Below are positions 55,319 to 63,660 of a stretch of DNA of 64,000 nt, piece by piece. A program made the translations under genes and the position numbers. Below the pieces are notes generated by a model. The model was not told where the DNA came from, ran no database searches, and was given only the letters and a program-made list of their open reading frames with translations. This DNA is from Tropicibacter sp. R16_0 (GTDB lineage: Bacteria > Pseudomonadota > Alphaproteobacteria > Rhodobacterales > Rhodobacteraceae), in assembly GCF_017743935.1 (NCBI RefSeq), contig NZ_JAGHRE010000010.1, positions 124,001-188,000 of the forward strand. Direction: 5' to 3'. The first letter of the stretch is position 1. Every line of letters starts with the position of its first letter.

Positions 55319-55377
55319 GAAATTCAAACGCTAGAGACGGTCCCGCAGCACTTATTGCGTAACGAGCGATTTCAAGG

Positions 55378-56649
55378 CTAGGGGCCATTGAACTCGAAGA
55401 AGGTGGCGGACACGTCGTCCTCCATCCCGTATTCGTCTGACATAACCTGCGTCAAACGCCAGAACAGATCGTCCAGGAATTCCTGCCCGCCTTGCTGCGG
55501 GTCGCAGTCACGAACCAATTGCAGCAGCCCCTCGGGCTCCAACATCTCGCCGTTGGACAATCGGCACTCGGTAAAACCGTCAGAATACAAAAGCAGCCGA
55601 TCCCCCGGGTTCAGCTGCGTCTCGAACTGCGTATAGGGAATATCGGGCAAAAGCCCGATTGGTACCCCGCCTTCGCCCACAAACTCGGCGCGCCCGTCCC
55701 GACGCAAGACCAACGGATGCGGGTGCCCGGCCTGCACCATTCTCAGCAGCCCGCTGCGCAGGTCGACGATGGCATAGACCATCGTGAAGTACTCCTCGAT
55801 CCCGGTGTCGGCGATCAGGCGAGAATTGAGAGAGGCTGCAACCTCTTCGGGTTTGCGCAGGGCATAAAATCGGTTGAACCGCTTTTCCATCGCCACGTTC
55901 TGCTCAAAGTAGTTGCTGGACAGATAGCTGCCCAAACGCGCGGTCATCATGGCGGATGTGATGCCGTGGCCCGAGACATCGATGCTGTAAAATCCAAGGC
56001 GATTGACACCGGGCGAGAACATCCCGACCAGATCACCCCCGATATGGCCACAGGGTTTCAACAATAAGCTGACCCGAGAAGAGCCAAACTCTCGGGTCAA
56101 TTCCGGTACCAGCGATTCTTGGATCTTGCGCGCCTGCATCAGGTCCTTGTCGATGGCGTCATGGGCCACCTTCAATTCGTCCAGCGCCTCTTCGATCATG
56201 CGGTTCTTTTTTGACAGCTCGCGCTGCATGCCCAGAATGCGATCGCCGGCGGAAATCCGGGCGCGCAGTTCGTCCGAGCTGACTGGCTTGATCAGGAAGT
56301 CGTCGGCGCCGGCATCCAGGCCCTGAGCGATCTCGTTCTTTTCGCTCTTCGACGTCAGCAGGATGAAATAGGAATAGGCGTCATTGGGTAACTCGCGCAC
56401 GGCCTTGCAGAATTCCAGCCCGCTCATCCCCGGCATGACCCAATCACTTAGGATCAAGTCAGGTGGCGAGGTTTGGCAGATTTCCAAAGCGGCCTCGCCA
56501 CAGTCGGCTTCGATCACTTCGAAGCCCCATTTTTTCAGTGAACTCACGAGGATACGGCGCTGCAGACGACTGTCGTCGACCACCAATACCTGCTGGATCG
56601 CACCGGATTCCTTTTCGGTCTCCGCCTGCACTTCGTTACCCTGCAACAC
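55378..56649 (-). CDS. Response regulator with PP2C-type (SpoIIE/RsbU) phosphatase output
   Basis: A 423-residue protein. Residues 20-140 form a receiver: VLVVDDSRLQRR with acidic pocket, phospho-acceptor Asp69 (ILSDWVMPG) and Lys121 (FLIKPVS). A linking coiled coil (145-185) leads to a SpoIIE-type phosphatase: ARKIQESLVPEL, GGDLVGMFSP, YSIDVSGHGITSAMMTA, MVQAGHPHP, LLLYSDGFTE. Such proteins dephosphorylate anti-sigma-factor antagonists or similar partners when phosphorylated. Start is GTG at 56649, preceded by GAGGA. The Hpt gene is divergent. Confidence 0.9.
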   Translation of the reverse strand: MLQGNEVQAETEKESGAIQQVLVVDDSRLQRRILVSSLKKWGFEVIEADCGEAALEICQTSPPDLILSDWVMPGMSGLEFCKAVRELPNDAYSYFILLTSKSEKNEIAQGLDAGADDFLIKPVSSDELRARISAGDRILGMQRELSKKNRMIEEALDELKVAHDAIDKDLMQARKIQESLVPELTREFGSSRVSLLLKPCGHIGGDLVGMFSPGVNRLGFYSIDVSGHGITSAMMTARLGSYLSSNYFEQNVAMEKRFNRFYALRKPEEVAASLNSRLIADTGIEEYFTMVYAIVDLRSGLLRMVQAGHPHPLVLRRDGRAEFVGEGGVPIGLLPDIPYTQFETQLNPGDRLLLYSDGFTECRLSNGEMLEPEGLLQLVRDCDPQQGGQEFLDDLFWRLTQVMSDEYGMEDDVSATFFEFNGP

Positions 56650-56819
56650 CGAACTTCCTCACATTCAGTCCCGAAACTGATGGACAGAGCCTAGGGCCGC
56701 GCGTCTTAACATCGCGTGAAGTCTGGAACTGAAAAAACCCACCATTTCTTAACGCCATGTTTACGACCAAAGAGCTACCAAAGGGTAAAGTGCGGGGCGT
56801 AAACGCCAGAGGGTGAAAG

Positions 56820-57146
56820 ATGATACATTGGTCACGCGTAAACGAGTTGCGGGATGAGGTCGGTGCCGAAGACTTTCGCGAGGTTGTGGATCTGTTTCTG
56901 GAAGAAGTCGAAGAGGTGATCGAAAGGTTGCGCAAGGACGGCCCGCGCGATGCGCTGGAGCAGGACCTGCACTTTTTGAAAGGCAGCGCTTTGAGCTTGG
57001 GGTTCGAGAGCTTTTCGACCTTGTGTCAGGACGGCGAGCGGCAGTCTGCTTCGGGTGCTGCGGACACGGTCGACATCGACGCGATCATCAACAACTATGA
57101 GCAGTCAAAATCCGTTTTCCTGCACGAACTACCGCAACACAGCTGA
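56820..57146 (+). CDS. Histidine phosphotransfer (Hpt) domain protein
   Basis: A 108-residue single Hpt domain. The phospho-histidine is His51 in LEQDLHFLKGSALSLGF; EEVEEVIERLRKDGP forms the helix before it. Single Hpt proteins pass phosphate between a hybrid kinase and a response regulator. It is divergent from the receiver/phosphatase gene, its probable partner. A GAGGG ribosome-binding site precedes the ATG. Its stop is directly adjacent to the end of ilvA on the other strand. Confidence 0.87.
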   Translation: MIHWSRVNELRDEVGAEDFREVVDLFLEEVEEVIERLRKDGPRDALEQDLHFLKGSALSLGFESFSTLCQDGERQSASGAADTVDIDAIINNYEQSKSVFLHELPQHS

Positions 57147-58373
57147 TCAGATCACGAACTGCGCCAATGTCTCGTCATTGGTGATATCGGTGTAGGTAAA
57201 TCCCGCATCGTCTAGATGGGCAAACAGCCGCACGAAGTTCTCGGGCTTGCTGGTTTCGATCCCGATCAGAACCGACCCAAAATTTCGCGCGGATTTCTTC
57301 ATGTATTCGAACCGGGCAATATCATCATCCGGACCCAAAATGCCCAAGAACTCTTTCAACGCGCCAGGGCGCTGCGGCAGGCGAAGGATGAAGTATTTCT
57401 TGACGCCGGAATAGCGTTGAGCGCGCTCTTTGACCTCGGGCAAACGCTCGAAATCGAAGTTGCCTCCGGATGTTACGCAGACCACAGTCCGGCCACGCAC
57501 AAAGCTCTGGATATCTTCGACTGCTTCAACTGCCAAGGCGCCAGCAGGTTCCAACACGATACCCTCGATGTTGAGCATTTCGACCATCGTCGTGCAGATC
57601 CGATCCTCGGACAGCACATGCACGTCAGACAGGTGCACATTGCGCAACAGATCAAAGGTCTTTTCCCCGATCCGCCCCACGGCGGCCCCATCGACAAAGG
57701 TATCCACGTGATCCAATGTCACCGGATGCCCCGCCGCCAACGCCGCCCGCAAACAGGCGCCTCCGGCCGGCTCGACAAACAGGCAATGGGTACGATCACC
57801 AAACCAGGTCGCCACGCCCGACGACATACCGCCGCCGCCCACAGGCAACACCACATGATCCGGCACGCGCCCCAGTTGCTGCTCGATCTCGACCGCGAGA
57901 GAGGCCTGTCCTTCGATCACATCCTCATCGTCAAAGGGTGACAGGAAATGGCCGCCCTTGTCTGCACACCACGCTTTGGCCGCGGCCAGACAATCGTCGA
58001 AATAGTCTCCAATCAGGTGAATTTCGACCTGATCGCCACCAAATGTCCGCGTCTTGTGGATCTTTTGTTGCGGGGTCGTGACCGGCATGAAGATCACGCC
58101 CTTAACCCCCAAATGTTTGCACATAAACGCCACGCCCTGAGCGTGGTTGCCCGCGCTTGCGCATACGAACAGGTCCTGATCCGGTTGCTTGCGCATGGCA
58201 TTGAACGCACCACGGATCTTGTAGGACCGCACCGGGCTCAGATCTTCGCGTTTGAGCCAGATGTCCGCGCCGAACCGCTCGGATAGGTGTATGTTCCGCT
58301 GCAGCGGCGTGGCGGGAAAGACTTGGCGCATCGCCTCTTCGGCGGCGCGAGCACGGGTCATGAAATCAGTCAT
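57147..58373 (-). CDS. ilvA: Threonine ammonia-lyase (threonine dehydratase)
   Basis: PLP enzyme that deaminates threonine to 2-oxobutyrate for isoleucine synthesis. The 408-residue protein has WLKREDLSPVRSYKIRGAFNAM with the PLP lysine, CASAGNHAQGVAF, VLPVGGGGMSSGVA and an ACT-like C-terminal domain (about 325-408, FILRLPQRPGALKEFL). The end of the gene touches the Hpt stop codon. The short C-terminal domain fits the single-ACT form. Confidence 0.95.
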   Translation of the reverse strand: MTDFMTRARAAEEAMRQVFPATPLQRNIHLSERFGADIWLKREDLSPVRSYKIRGAFNAMRKQPDQDLFVCASAGNHAQGVAFMCKHLGVKGVIFMPVTTPQQKIHKTRTFGGDQVEIHLIGDYFDDCLAAAKAWCADKGGHFLSPFDDEDVIEGQASLAVEIEQQLGRVPDHVVLPVGGGGMSSGVATWFGDRTHCLFVEPAGGACLRAALAAGHPVTLDHVDTFVDGAAVGRIGEKTFDLLRNVHLSDVHVLSEDRICTTMVEMLNIEGIVLEPAGALAVEAVEDIQSFVRGRTVVCVTSGGNFDFERLPEVKERAQRYSGVKKYFILRLPQRPGALKEFLGILGPDDDIARFEYMKKSARNFGSVLIGIETSKPENFVRLFAHLDDAGFTYTDITNDETLAQFVI

Positions 58374-58423
58374 GATGGTTCACTGCCGCAAGGTTCAAGC
58401 CAACGCAAGGAATACATCGGTAT

Positions 58424-59188
58424 TCAGTCGACGGGCCGCTCTTCGACAAAGTGCCCGTAAAGCGTTGTCAGGATGCTGACATTAAGCATCGCCAGAAAGG
58501 CAGCAAAGAGCAACGGGACCACGAAACCCAACACAGGCACAAACACCAGCTGAGTGCTGATCCAGTCCGCCGCATATTGCAAACCGCCGACCAGAACGAC
58601 AAGCAACAGAACCTGCCAGAAATCATCTATCGACGCTTCCCAAGCTTCGCCAAACGAAATGGGTTTTTCCAGTGCCGCTGCGGGCAAGGTCACCGCCATC
58701 TGGGTGAAAGCAGTCGCCAAAACCGCGCCTGCCAACACGAAGAGCGCGATCCCTATCCAACCCAAAGCTGAGACCACACCCAGCAACAAGAAACCAAGAG
58801 GGACACCCAAGGCCAGAAACGCCAAAACCAACAAGAACAGCCGCCAAACATACGTCCCGACGGCCGTGCTTCGGAACTTTGGGATCCACCCTTCAGGAGC
58901 TTCTTCGAGCAGGACATATCGGTGCCAGGCGACGACGCCCCAAATCGCCAAGAAGGCCGAGAACAACCAAAACAGCCCGAACTTCAGGAAAAGCCCGGAA
59001 CTCAACTCGCTACCTGTGAACCGGACGCTCGGCCCCCAAAGCGTGCTCAAAGGAAGGCCAATCGAATAGAAAAATGCCCAGATGGCTCCGCCAAAACAGA
59101 GCAGGGGGAACCAAGAAATTCTAATGATGACGGGAAGATTTCGAAAAATCATTGAAATGGAATGCTTAAATAGACGCCAGCCCAACAC
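58424..59188 (-). CDS. Multi-pass membrane protein, tandem paralogue 2
   Basis: A 254-residue membrane protein with about six hydrophobic segments and no known catalytic motif. It shares with the upstream copy a start LGWRLFKHSISMIFRN, WHRYVLLEEAPEGWIPKFR in the middle and LNVSILTTLYGHFVE at the end. The GTG at 59188 is chosen because it aligns with the start of the paralogue and has GAGG upstream; an in-frame codon at 59269 would add 27 residues. Unknown function. Confidence 0.75.
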   Translation of the reverse strand: MLGWRLFKHSISMIFRNLPVIIRISWFPLLCFGGAIWAFFYSIGLPLSTLWGPSVRFTGSELSSGLFLKFGLFWLFSAFLAIWGVVAWHRYVLLEEAPEGWIPKFRSTAVGTYVWRLFLLVLAFLALGVPLGFLLLGVVSALGWIGIALFVLAGAVLATAFTQMAVTLPAAALEKPISFGEAWEASIDDFWQVLLLVVLVGGLQYAADWISTQLVFVPVLGFVVPLLFAAFLAMLNVSILTTLYGHFVEERPVD

Positions 59189-59292
59189 GGCACGATCCTC
59201 AATCTTAGTTAGAAAACTTCTTTTCAACACAGGTAATAGTGGTACGTCACTCAAGACGCAATCCACCAAACCGGGTGCTGAATCTGCTGAAA

Positions 59293-60066
59293 TCAGTCGA
59301 TGGATCGCCCTTCGACGTAAACACCGTAGATTGTGGTCAGGATGCTCACGTTGATCAGCGGCAAGATCAAGATCGACGGAATCAGAACCAGCGCAAAACC
59401 AATGACCGGGATGGCCATGAGCAAACCAAACACCACCTGCACAAGGAGCTGAAAAATAAAGCTAACTATGAGCAGCACGATCAACGTGCCAAAGGTACCT
59501 TCGGTTTTGGCCCAAGCCGTGCCAAGTGGAATGGGCTGCCCGATCGCCGAAGCCGGAAGCATAACGCTCAGCCGATAGATACAAAGAACAACCGCCAGGA
59601 AATAGAAAACCCCAATAGTCAGGGCAAGATTGACTGCAGACTCACCTAGAACGGCAATGATGATGAAAAGCGGGACCAATGCAAAAAATGCGATCACGCC
59701 CAACATCAAAAGCAGGCCGAAATAGGCCAGGATACGATCCGCTCGAAAAGGCGGAAGCCATCCTTGCGGCATTTCTTCAAGCAGAACATACCGATGCCAG
59801 GACACGACAATCCAAAACGCAATCACCCAAATGATGATTAAGGACGAGAGGCCAAAGGCCCCAAAACTGTCCAATCCGGTTGCAGGGGGATCTGCATTTG
59901 GATTTGATGCAAGACCCTGAAATCCGTCCCAAGCGCCAGTCACCATCGCCAGTCCGACCAGCAAAGCCATCCCGATCACCCCGGGCACCAAAGCAATCTG
60001 CAACGCTTGCTGAAAATTCCGCAGAACCATCTGCACTGAGTGTTTGAAAATGCGCCATCCCATCAT
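59293..60066 (-). CDS. Multi-pass membrane protein, tandem paralogue 1
   Basis: A 257-residue protein with several membrane segments (for example IALVPGVIGMALLVGLAMV, LIIIWVIAFWIVV). The conserved blocks MGWRIFKHSVQMVLRN, SWHRYVLLEEMPQGWLPPFR and INVSILTTIYGVYVEGRSID are shared with the downstream copy. Start is ATG at 60066 or 60063. It faces away from argG. A 104-base gap separates the two copies. Function unknown. Confidence 0.78.
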   Translation of the reverse strand: MMGWRIFKHSVQMVLRNFQQALQIALVPGVIGMALLVGLAMVTGAWDGFQGLASNPNADPPATGLDSFGAFGLSSLIIIWVIAFWIVVSWHRYVLLEEMPQGWLPPFRADRILAYFGLLLMLGVIAFFALVPLFIIIAVLGESAVNLALTIGVFYFLAVVLCIYRLSVMLPASAIGQPIPLGTAWAKTEGTFGTLIVLLIVSFIFQLLVQVVFGLLMAIPVIGFALVLIPSILILPLINVSILTTIYGVYVEGRSID

Positions 60067-60207
60067 GGTGTGCCCTGCTCCTCAATCAATACTTGTATAA
60101 CTAGCCTGTTGCTCATCTAACTACACGCCTGCGACACCGCACACAACTTGCCCCCGCGTGGAAAAACCGTTAGGGGCGATCCGTCATACGTTTAAGGGGA
60201 AATGCCG

Positions 60208-61434
60208 ATGTCCGCGCCCAAGAAAGTTGTCCTGGCCTATTCCGGTGGCCTTGATACCTCGATCATCCTGAAATGGCTGCAGACCGAGTACGGGTGTGAG
60301 GTCGTCACCTTCACCGCCGATCTGGGTCAGGGTGAAGAGCTGGAACCCGCCCGCCAAAAGGCCGAACTTCTGGGCATCAAGCCCGAGAACATCTTTATCG
60401 AAGATGTCCGCGAGGAATTCGTGCGCGATTTCGTCTTCCCGATGTTCCGTGCCAATGCGGTCTACGAAGGGCTGTATCTGCTGGGCACTTCGATTGCACG
60501 TCCGCTGATTTCCAAGCGTCTGGTCGAGATTGCCGAACAAACCGGTGCTGACGCCGTCGCCCATGGTGCAACCGGCAAGGGCAACGATCAGGTTCGCTTT
60601 GAGCTGGCAGCCTATGCCCTGAACCCCGAGATCAAGGTGATCGCGCCCTGGCGCGAGTGGGACCTGACCTCGCGCACCAAACTGTTGGAATTTGCCGAGC
60701 AGAACCAGATCCCTGTCGCCAAGGACAAACGTGGCGAGGCGCCGTTCTCGGTCGATGCCAACCTGCTGCACACCTCGTCCGAGGGTAAGGTTCTGGAAGA
60801 TCCGGCCGTGGCTGCGCCCGACTATGTCTATCAGCGCACCGTACACCCCGAGGATGCGCCGAACGAGCCCGAGTTCATCGAAATCGGATTCGAAAAAGGC
60901 GACGCGGTCAGCATCAATGGCGAGGCGATGAGCCCGGCCACCATCCTGACCAAGCTGAACGAATACGGCGGCAAGCACGGCATTGGCCGTCTGGACTTGG
61001 TCGAAGGCCGCTTTGTTGGCATGAAGTCGCGCGGCATCTACGAAACCCCCGGAGGCACCGTCCTGCTTGAGGCACACCGCGGCATCGAATCCATCACCAT
61101 GGACCGTGGCGCGATGCACCTTAAAGACGAGCTGATGCCGAAATATGCCGAGCTGATCTATAACGGTTTCTGGTATTCGCCCGAGCGTGAGATGCTGCAG
61201 GCGGCCATCGACGCCTCGCAAACCCACGTGACCGGCACCGTGCGCATCAAGCTTTACAAAGGTTCGGCGACGTGTGTGGGCCGCTGGTCCGAGCACTCGC
61301 TGTATTCCGAAGCGCACGTGACCTTTGAAGAAGACGCCGGCGCTTATGATCAGACCGACGCGGCAGGTTTCATCCAGCTGAACGCGCTGCGCCTGAAACT
61401 GCTGGCCGCACGGGACAAACGGGTCAAAGGCTGA
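60208..61434 (+). CDS. argG: Argininosuccinate synthase
   Basis: Condenses citrulline and aspartate for arginine synthesis. The 408-residue protein has the ATP-pyrophosphatase loop [29 protein letters not shown], and WSPEREML-like [14 protein letters not shown]. Two in-frame ATGs occur at 60202 and 60208; the second has the AAGGGGA ribosome-binding site at correct distance. It is transcribed divergently from the membrane-protein pair and ends at a bidirectional terminator. Confidence 0.97.
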   Translation: MSAPKKVVLAYSGGLDTSIILKWLQTEYGCEVVTFTADLGQGEELEPARQKAELLGIKPENIFIEDVREEFVRDFVFPMFRANAVYEGLYLLGTSIARPLISKRLVEIAEQTGADAVAHGATGKGNDQVRFELAAYALNPEIKVIAPWREWDLTSRTKLLEFAEQNQIPVAKDKRGEAPFSVDANLLHTSSEGKVLEDPAVAAPDYVYQRTVHPEDAPNEPEFIEIGFEKGDAVSINGEAMSPATILTKLNEYGGKHGIGRLDLVEGRFVGMKSRGIYETPGGTVLLEAHRGIESITMDRGAMHLKDELMPKYAELIYNGFWYSPEREMLQAAIDASQTHVTGTVRIKLYKGSATCVGRWSEHSLYSEAHVTFEEDAGAYDQTDAAGFIQLNALRLKLLAARDKRVKG

Positions 61435-61462
61435 GCAACAGCCAAAACCTAACCAGACATCT

Positions 61463-61495
61463 AAAACGCCCGCTGATGAAAACGGCGGGCGTTTT
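61463..61495. terminator. Bidirectional intrinsic terminator
   Basis: AAAACGCCCGC-TGATGAAAACG-GCGGGCGTTTT: a seven-pair GC stem plus A/T tracts. It ends argG and, on the other strand, the acyltransferase gene. Confidence 0.9.
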
Positions 61496-61519
61496 CTTTA
61501 GGTAACCACACAACGCTGC

Positions 61520-62038
61520 CTAGCTTAAACGCTCCAGATAGGCAGCGTCAGAGTATACGCGGGATAAACGATCCGCATCAAAATCGATGTGGACAATCCG
61601 GCGGGTTTCGTTTTCCCCGCCAACCCGACGGAAGTAGAAATCACGCTCGGCAAAGTTTCCGCGTACCATGATCCACCGAACGATCTGTGCCGTGAGCCCC
61701 CTGTAAGGGGCGATCAAATCAATGATCCACAGATGATCGCCAGACGTCCAATCCGCCGTATCCAGCGCCTGACCCGTGATCAACTTGCGCTCGGCCTCGG
61801 GACTTAGCCAACCCCAGGTGAATATCGCGCGCGGCACATCGTCAAAACGAAAGACACGGAATTGGCCCAAGACAATGGGCGGCTCCATATATGTTCGAAG
61901 CGCAGCAACACTCATCTTGGAATGGCGGGCGCTGCGCAACGCAAGAAACGAAAAGTCGCCATAAACACGCAGCCGATCTGCTGATGGCGTTTCGTGGTCC
62001 GGAAGCGGTTTGCCCCGACTGTCCACCAACTTGCTCAC
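61520..62038 (-). CDS. HlyC-type toxin-activating lysine acyltransferase
   Basis: A 172-residue member of the RTX-toxin acyltransferase family, which transfers fatty acyl groups from acyl-ACP to lysines of a partner protein. The HlyC family landmarks are present: catalytic-type His39 in SARHSKM, RAIFTWGWLSPEAERKL, and DWTSGDHLWIIDLIAPY, whose Asp101 matches the catalytic aspartate of the family. The GTG at 62038 overlaps the upstream Hint gene stop (GTGA) with GGAG eight bases before. Its substrate is probably that neighbour or another exported protein. No RTX toxin gene is in the window. Confidence 0.85.
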   Translation of the reverse strand: MSKLVDSRGKPLPDHETPSADRLRVYGDFSFLALRSARHSKMSVAALRTYMEPPIVLGQFRVFRFDDVPRAIFTWGWLSPEAERKLITGQALDTADWTSGDHLWIIDLIAPYRGLTAQIVRWIMVRGNFAERDFYFRRVGGENETRRIVHIDFDADRLSRVYSDAAYLERLS

Positions 62039-62985
62039 GCTTGAAGCTCCATCGCATGTGTCAAAAGAGCTGCCTCCCAAGGGCGCAACGCAATACAGGC
62101 CGTCTTGCCGTACCCATCGTCGGAACGCAGTTCAGGAAACAGCTCAAACAGTTCGTCCCGAACGGCTCCATCCAGTTCCGATAGGGTGTAGGCGCCGGGG
62201 TGAAAGCTCTCGGTCGGGGCCCCTTCTGTAAAAATGATCTGATGCGCATCAAACAGCAGATGAAAGTATTCCACGTCTCCAGTGACCTCGGCCTTTCTGA
62301 TCGACGATCCGTTCACTAGGCTTTTGGCCGGGACCAAAACCTGATCCTCTCCGAATAAGAGCTGGGCTTGCCAGCCCTGCAAAAACATCCGGTGTTGTGG
62401 CGAAACGCTCAGGTCTCGCTCGGGCAGATCCGCGCCCAAAGAGCCAGGTTCAAAGACAACTGGGCGCTTACTTTCGTCAAATATGAGCTCTGCTGCTGAA
62501 AGCTTGCGCGACCCGATCCATCGAACGGGTTCAGGGGCACCATCAAGCGTCTCTACCAGATCACCGGTGCTCAAATCTTCGACCGGAACCGAACCCTTGG
62601 TGGTCTGAATTAACGTGCCCCGCGTAACGCAGATAAGCAAATTGACGACAACCGTGTCGGTGTCCGAATTGCCCCCCGATGTGCCAGTGACAGTGAAACT
62701 GACAACCTGATCCGACCCCGTCGCCAAAACGGCGCCCCAATCCACCGTGAACGTGTAGGTGCCCGTGGTTTCGTTGAAATCCAGCGTTCCCAAAGTGGGG
62801 TTGGACAGCGCTGAAAAGCTGTATCCATCCGTGGCTTCGCCCAATGACGCCCCAGAAAACAAGGAAACCACGTCAAAATCGCCGCTGACTGTCGTGGCAT
62901 TCGACAAACTCAGATCCAGCGTCGCATCCCAAACGTCGACGCCGTTGGCGGTTTCACCGCCAACATCAGAGATGTTGTAACCCAT
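62035..62985 (-). CDS. Hint-domain protein with cadherin/VCBS-like N-terminal segment
   Basis: A 316-residue protein with no clear signal peptide. Residues 1-118 look like a beta-sandwich repeat (VDVWDATLDLSLSNA, NPTLGTLDFNETTGTYTFTV). Residues 119-262 form a Hint (hedgehog/intein-like) domain: nucleophile Cys119 in ICVTRGTLIQTTKG, VPVEDLSTGDLV, VSPQHRM with His198 and VEYFHLLFDAHQIIFTEGA. Residues 270-316 form a tail. The ATG at 62985 is preferred over a GTG at 63006. The domain could self-cleave the chain. It is coupled to the acyltransferase gene. Confidence 0.87.
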   Translation of the reverse strand: MGYNISDVGGETANGVDVWDATLDLSLSNATTVSGDFDVVSLFSGASLGEATDGYSFSALSNPTLGTLDFNETTGTYTFTVDWGAVLATGSDQVVSFTVTGTSGGNSDTDTVVVNLLICVTRGTLIQTTKGSVPVEDLSTGDLVETLDGAPEPVRWIGSRKLSAAELIFDESKRPVVFEPGSLGADLPERDLSVSPQHRMFLQGWQAQLLFGEDQVLVPAKSLVNGSSIRKAEVTGDVEYFHLLFDAHQIIFTEGAPTESFHPGAYTLSELDGAVRDELFELFPELRSDDGYGKTACIALRPWEAALLTHAMELQA

Positions 62986-63206
62986 CTTGAACCTGCTCGA
63001 TCGCACCTGTTTTCAGGCGCTGAATAGTGTTTTGTGGGTATAGAATACTCGAAACGCTCCAAGTTGTCATGCCGTCCTGGTTGGACTCAGCTTTTGCCCG
63101 CACAAATCATGCAAAATTACCGCAACCGGTCAGACAGCTCCTGCTACGTCATCGTTGCGAATACCACCCCCTCCACCCGATAGTCGCATTGAATCAGGAG
63201 GATCAG

Positions 63207-63491
63207 ATGGCACTGCAAGAAATCGCAAACCGTATTCAAGCGGGGCTGGGCGACAAGAGTTTTGACGGCTCGCTGAAATTCGACTGCGGCAACGATGGCG
63301 TGATCGTTCTGGCCGACAACACCGCCAGCACCCAGGACCGCGACACCGACTGCACCATCCGCATCAGCCAGGACAACCTGGTCAAGCTGCTCACCGGCAA
63401 GCTGAACCCGATGACGGGGGTGGCCATGGGCAAGCTCAAGATCTCGGGCAACATGGGCGTGGCAATGAAGCTGGGCTCTCTGCTCGGCTAA
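63207..63491 (+). CDS. SCP2 sterol-binding domain protein
   Basis: A 94-residue single SCP2 fold protein (SLKFDCGNDGVIVLADN, TIRISQDNLVKLLTGKLNPMTGVAMGKLKISGN). Such proteins bind lipids in a hydrophobic pocket. AGGAGG lies before ATG 63207. The preceding 200 bases to the divergent Hint gene show no other gene; the next gene converges from the right edge. Confidence 0.92.
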   Translation: MALQEIANRIQAGLGDKSFDGSLKFDCGNDGVIVLADNTASTQDRDTDCTIRISQDNLVKLLTGKLNPMTGVAMGKLKISGNMGVAMKLGSLLG

Positions 63492-63509
63492 TCCGTTTTC
63501 AAGTAGTTC

Positions 63510-63587
63510 GGAGGGCTCCCGCCCTCGCGTCATGCCCTGACGGGCCCTTGCTCCGTTGGGCCGGGCGCCTCGCTGTCGCTCGGCGCC
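63510..63587. repeat. GC-rich cluster of short hairpins
   Basis: Three palindromes lie close together between convergent genes: GAGGGC-TCCC-GCCCTC (63511-63526), GCCC-TGAC-GGGC (63534-63545) and GGCGCC-TCGCTGTCGCTC-GGCGCC (63564-63587). None has a T tract. The pattern looks like the REP-type intergenic elements of other bacteria, or a compact rho-independent end of both genes. Confidence 0.4.
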
Positions 63588-63660
63588 GTACCACAGAACG
63601 CCAGATCAGCGTCTTGGGGCCATGATGATTGGTGATGCCATCTGGTCTCAAATTGCGGTT

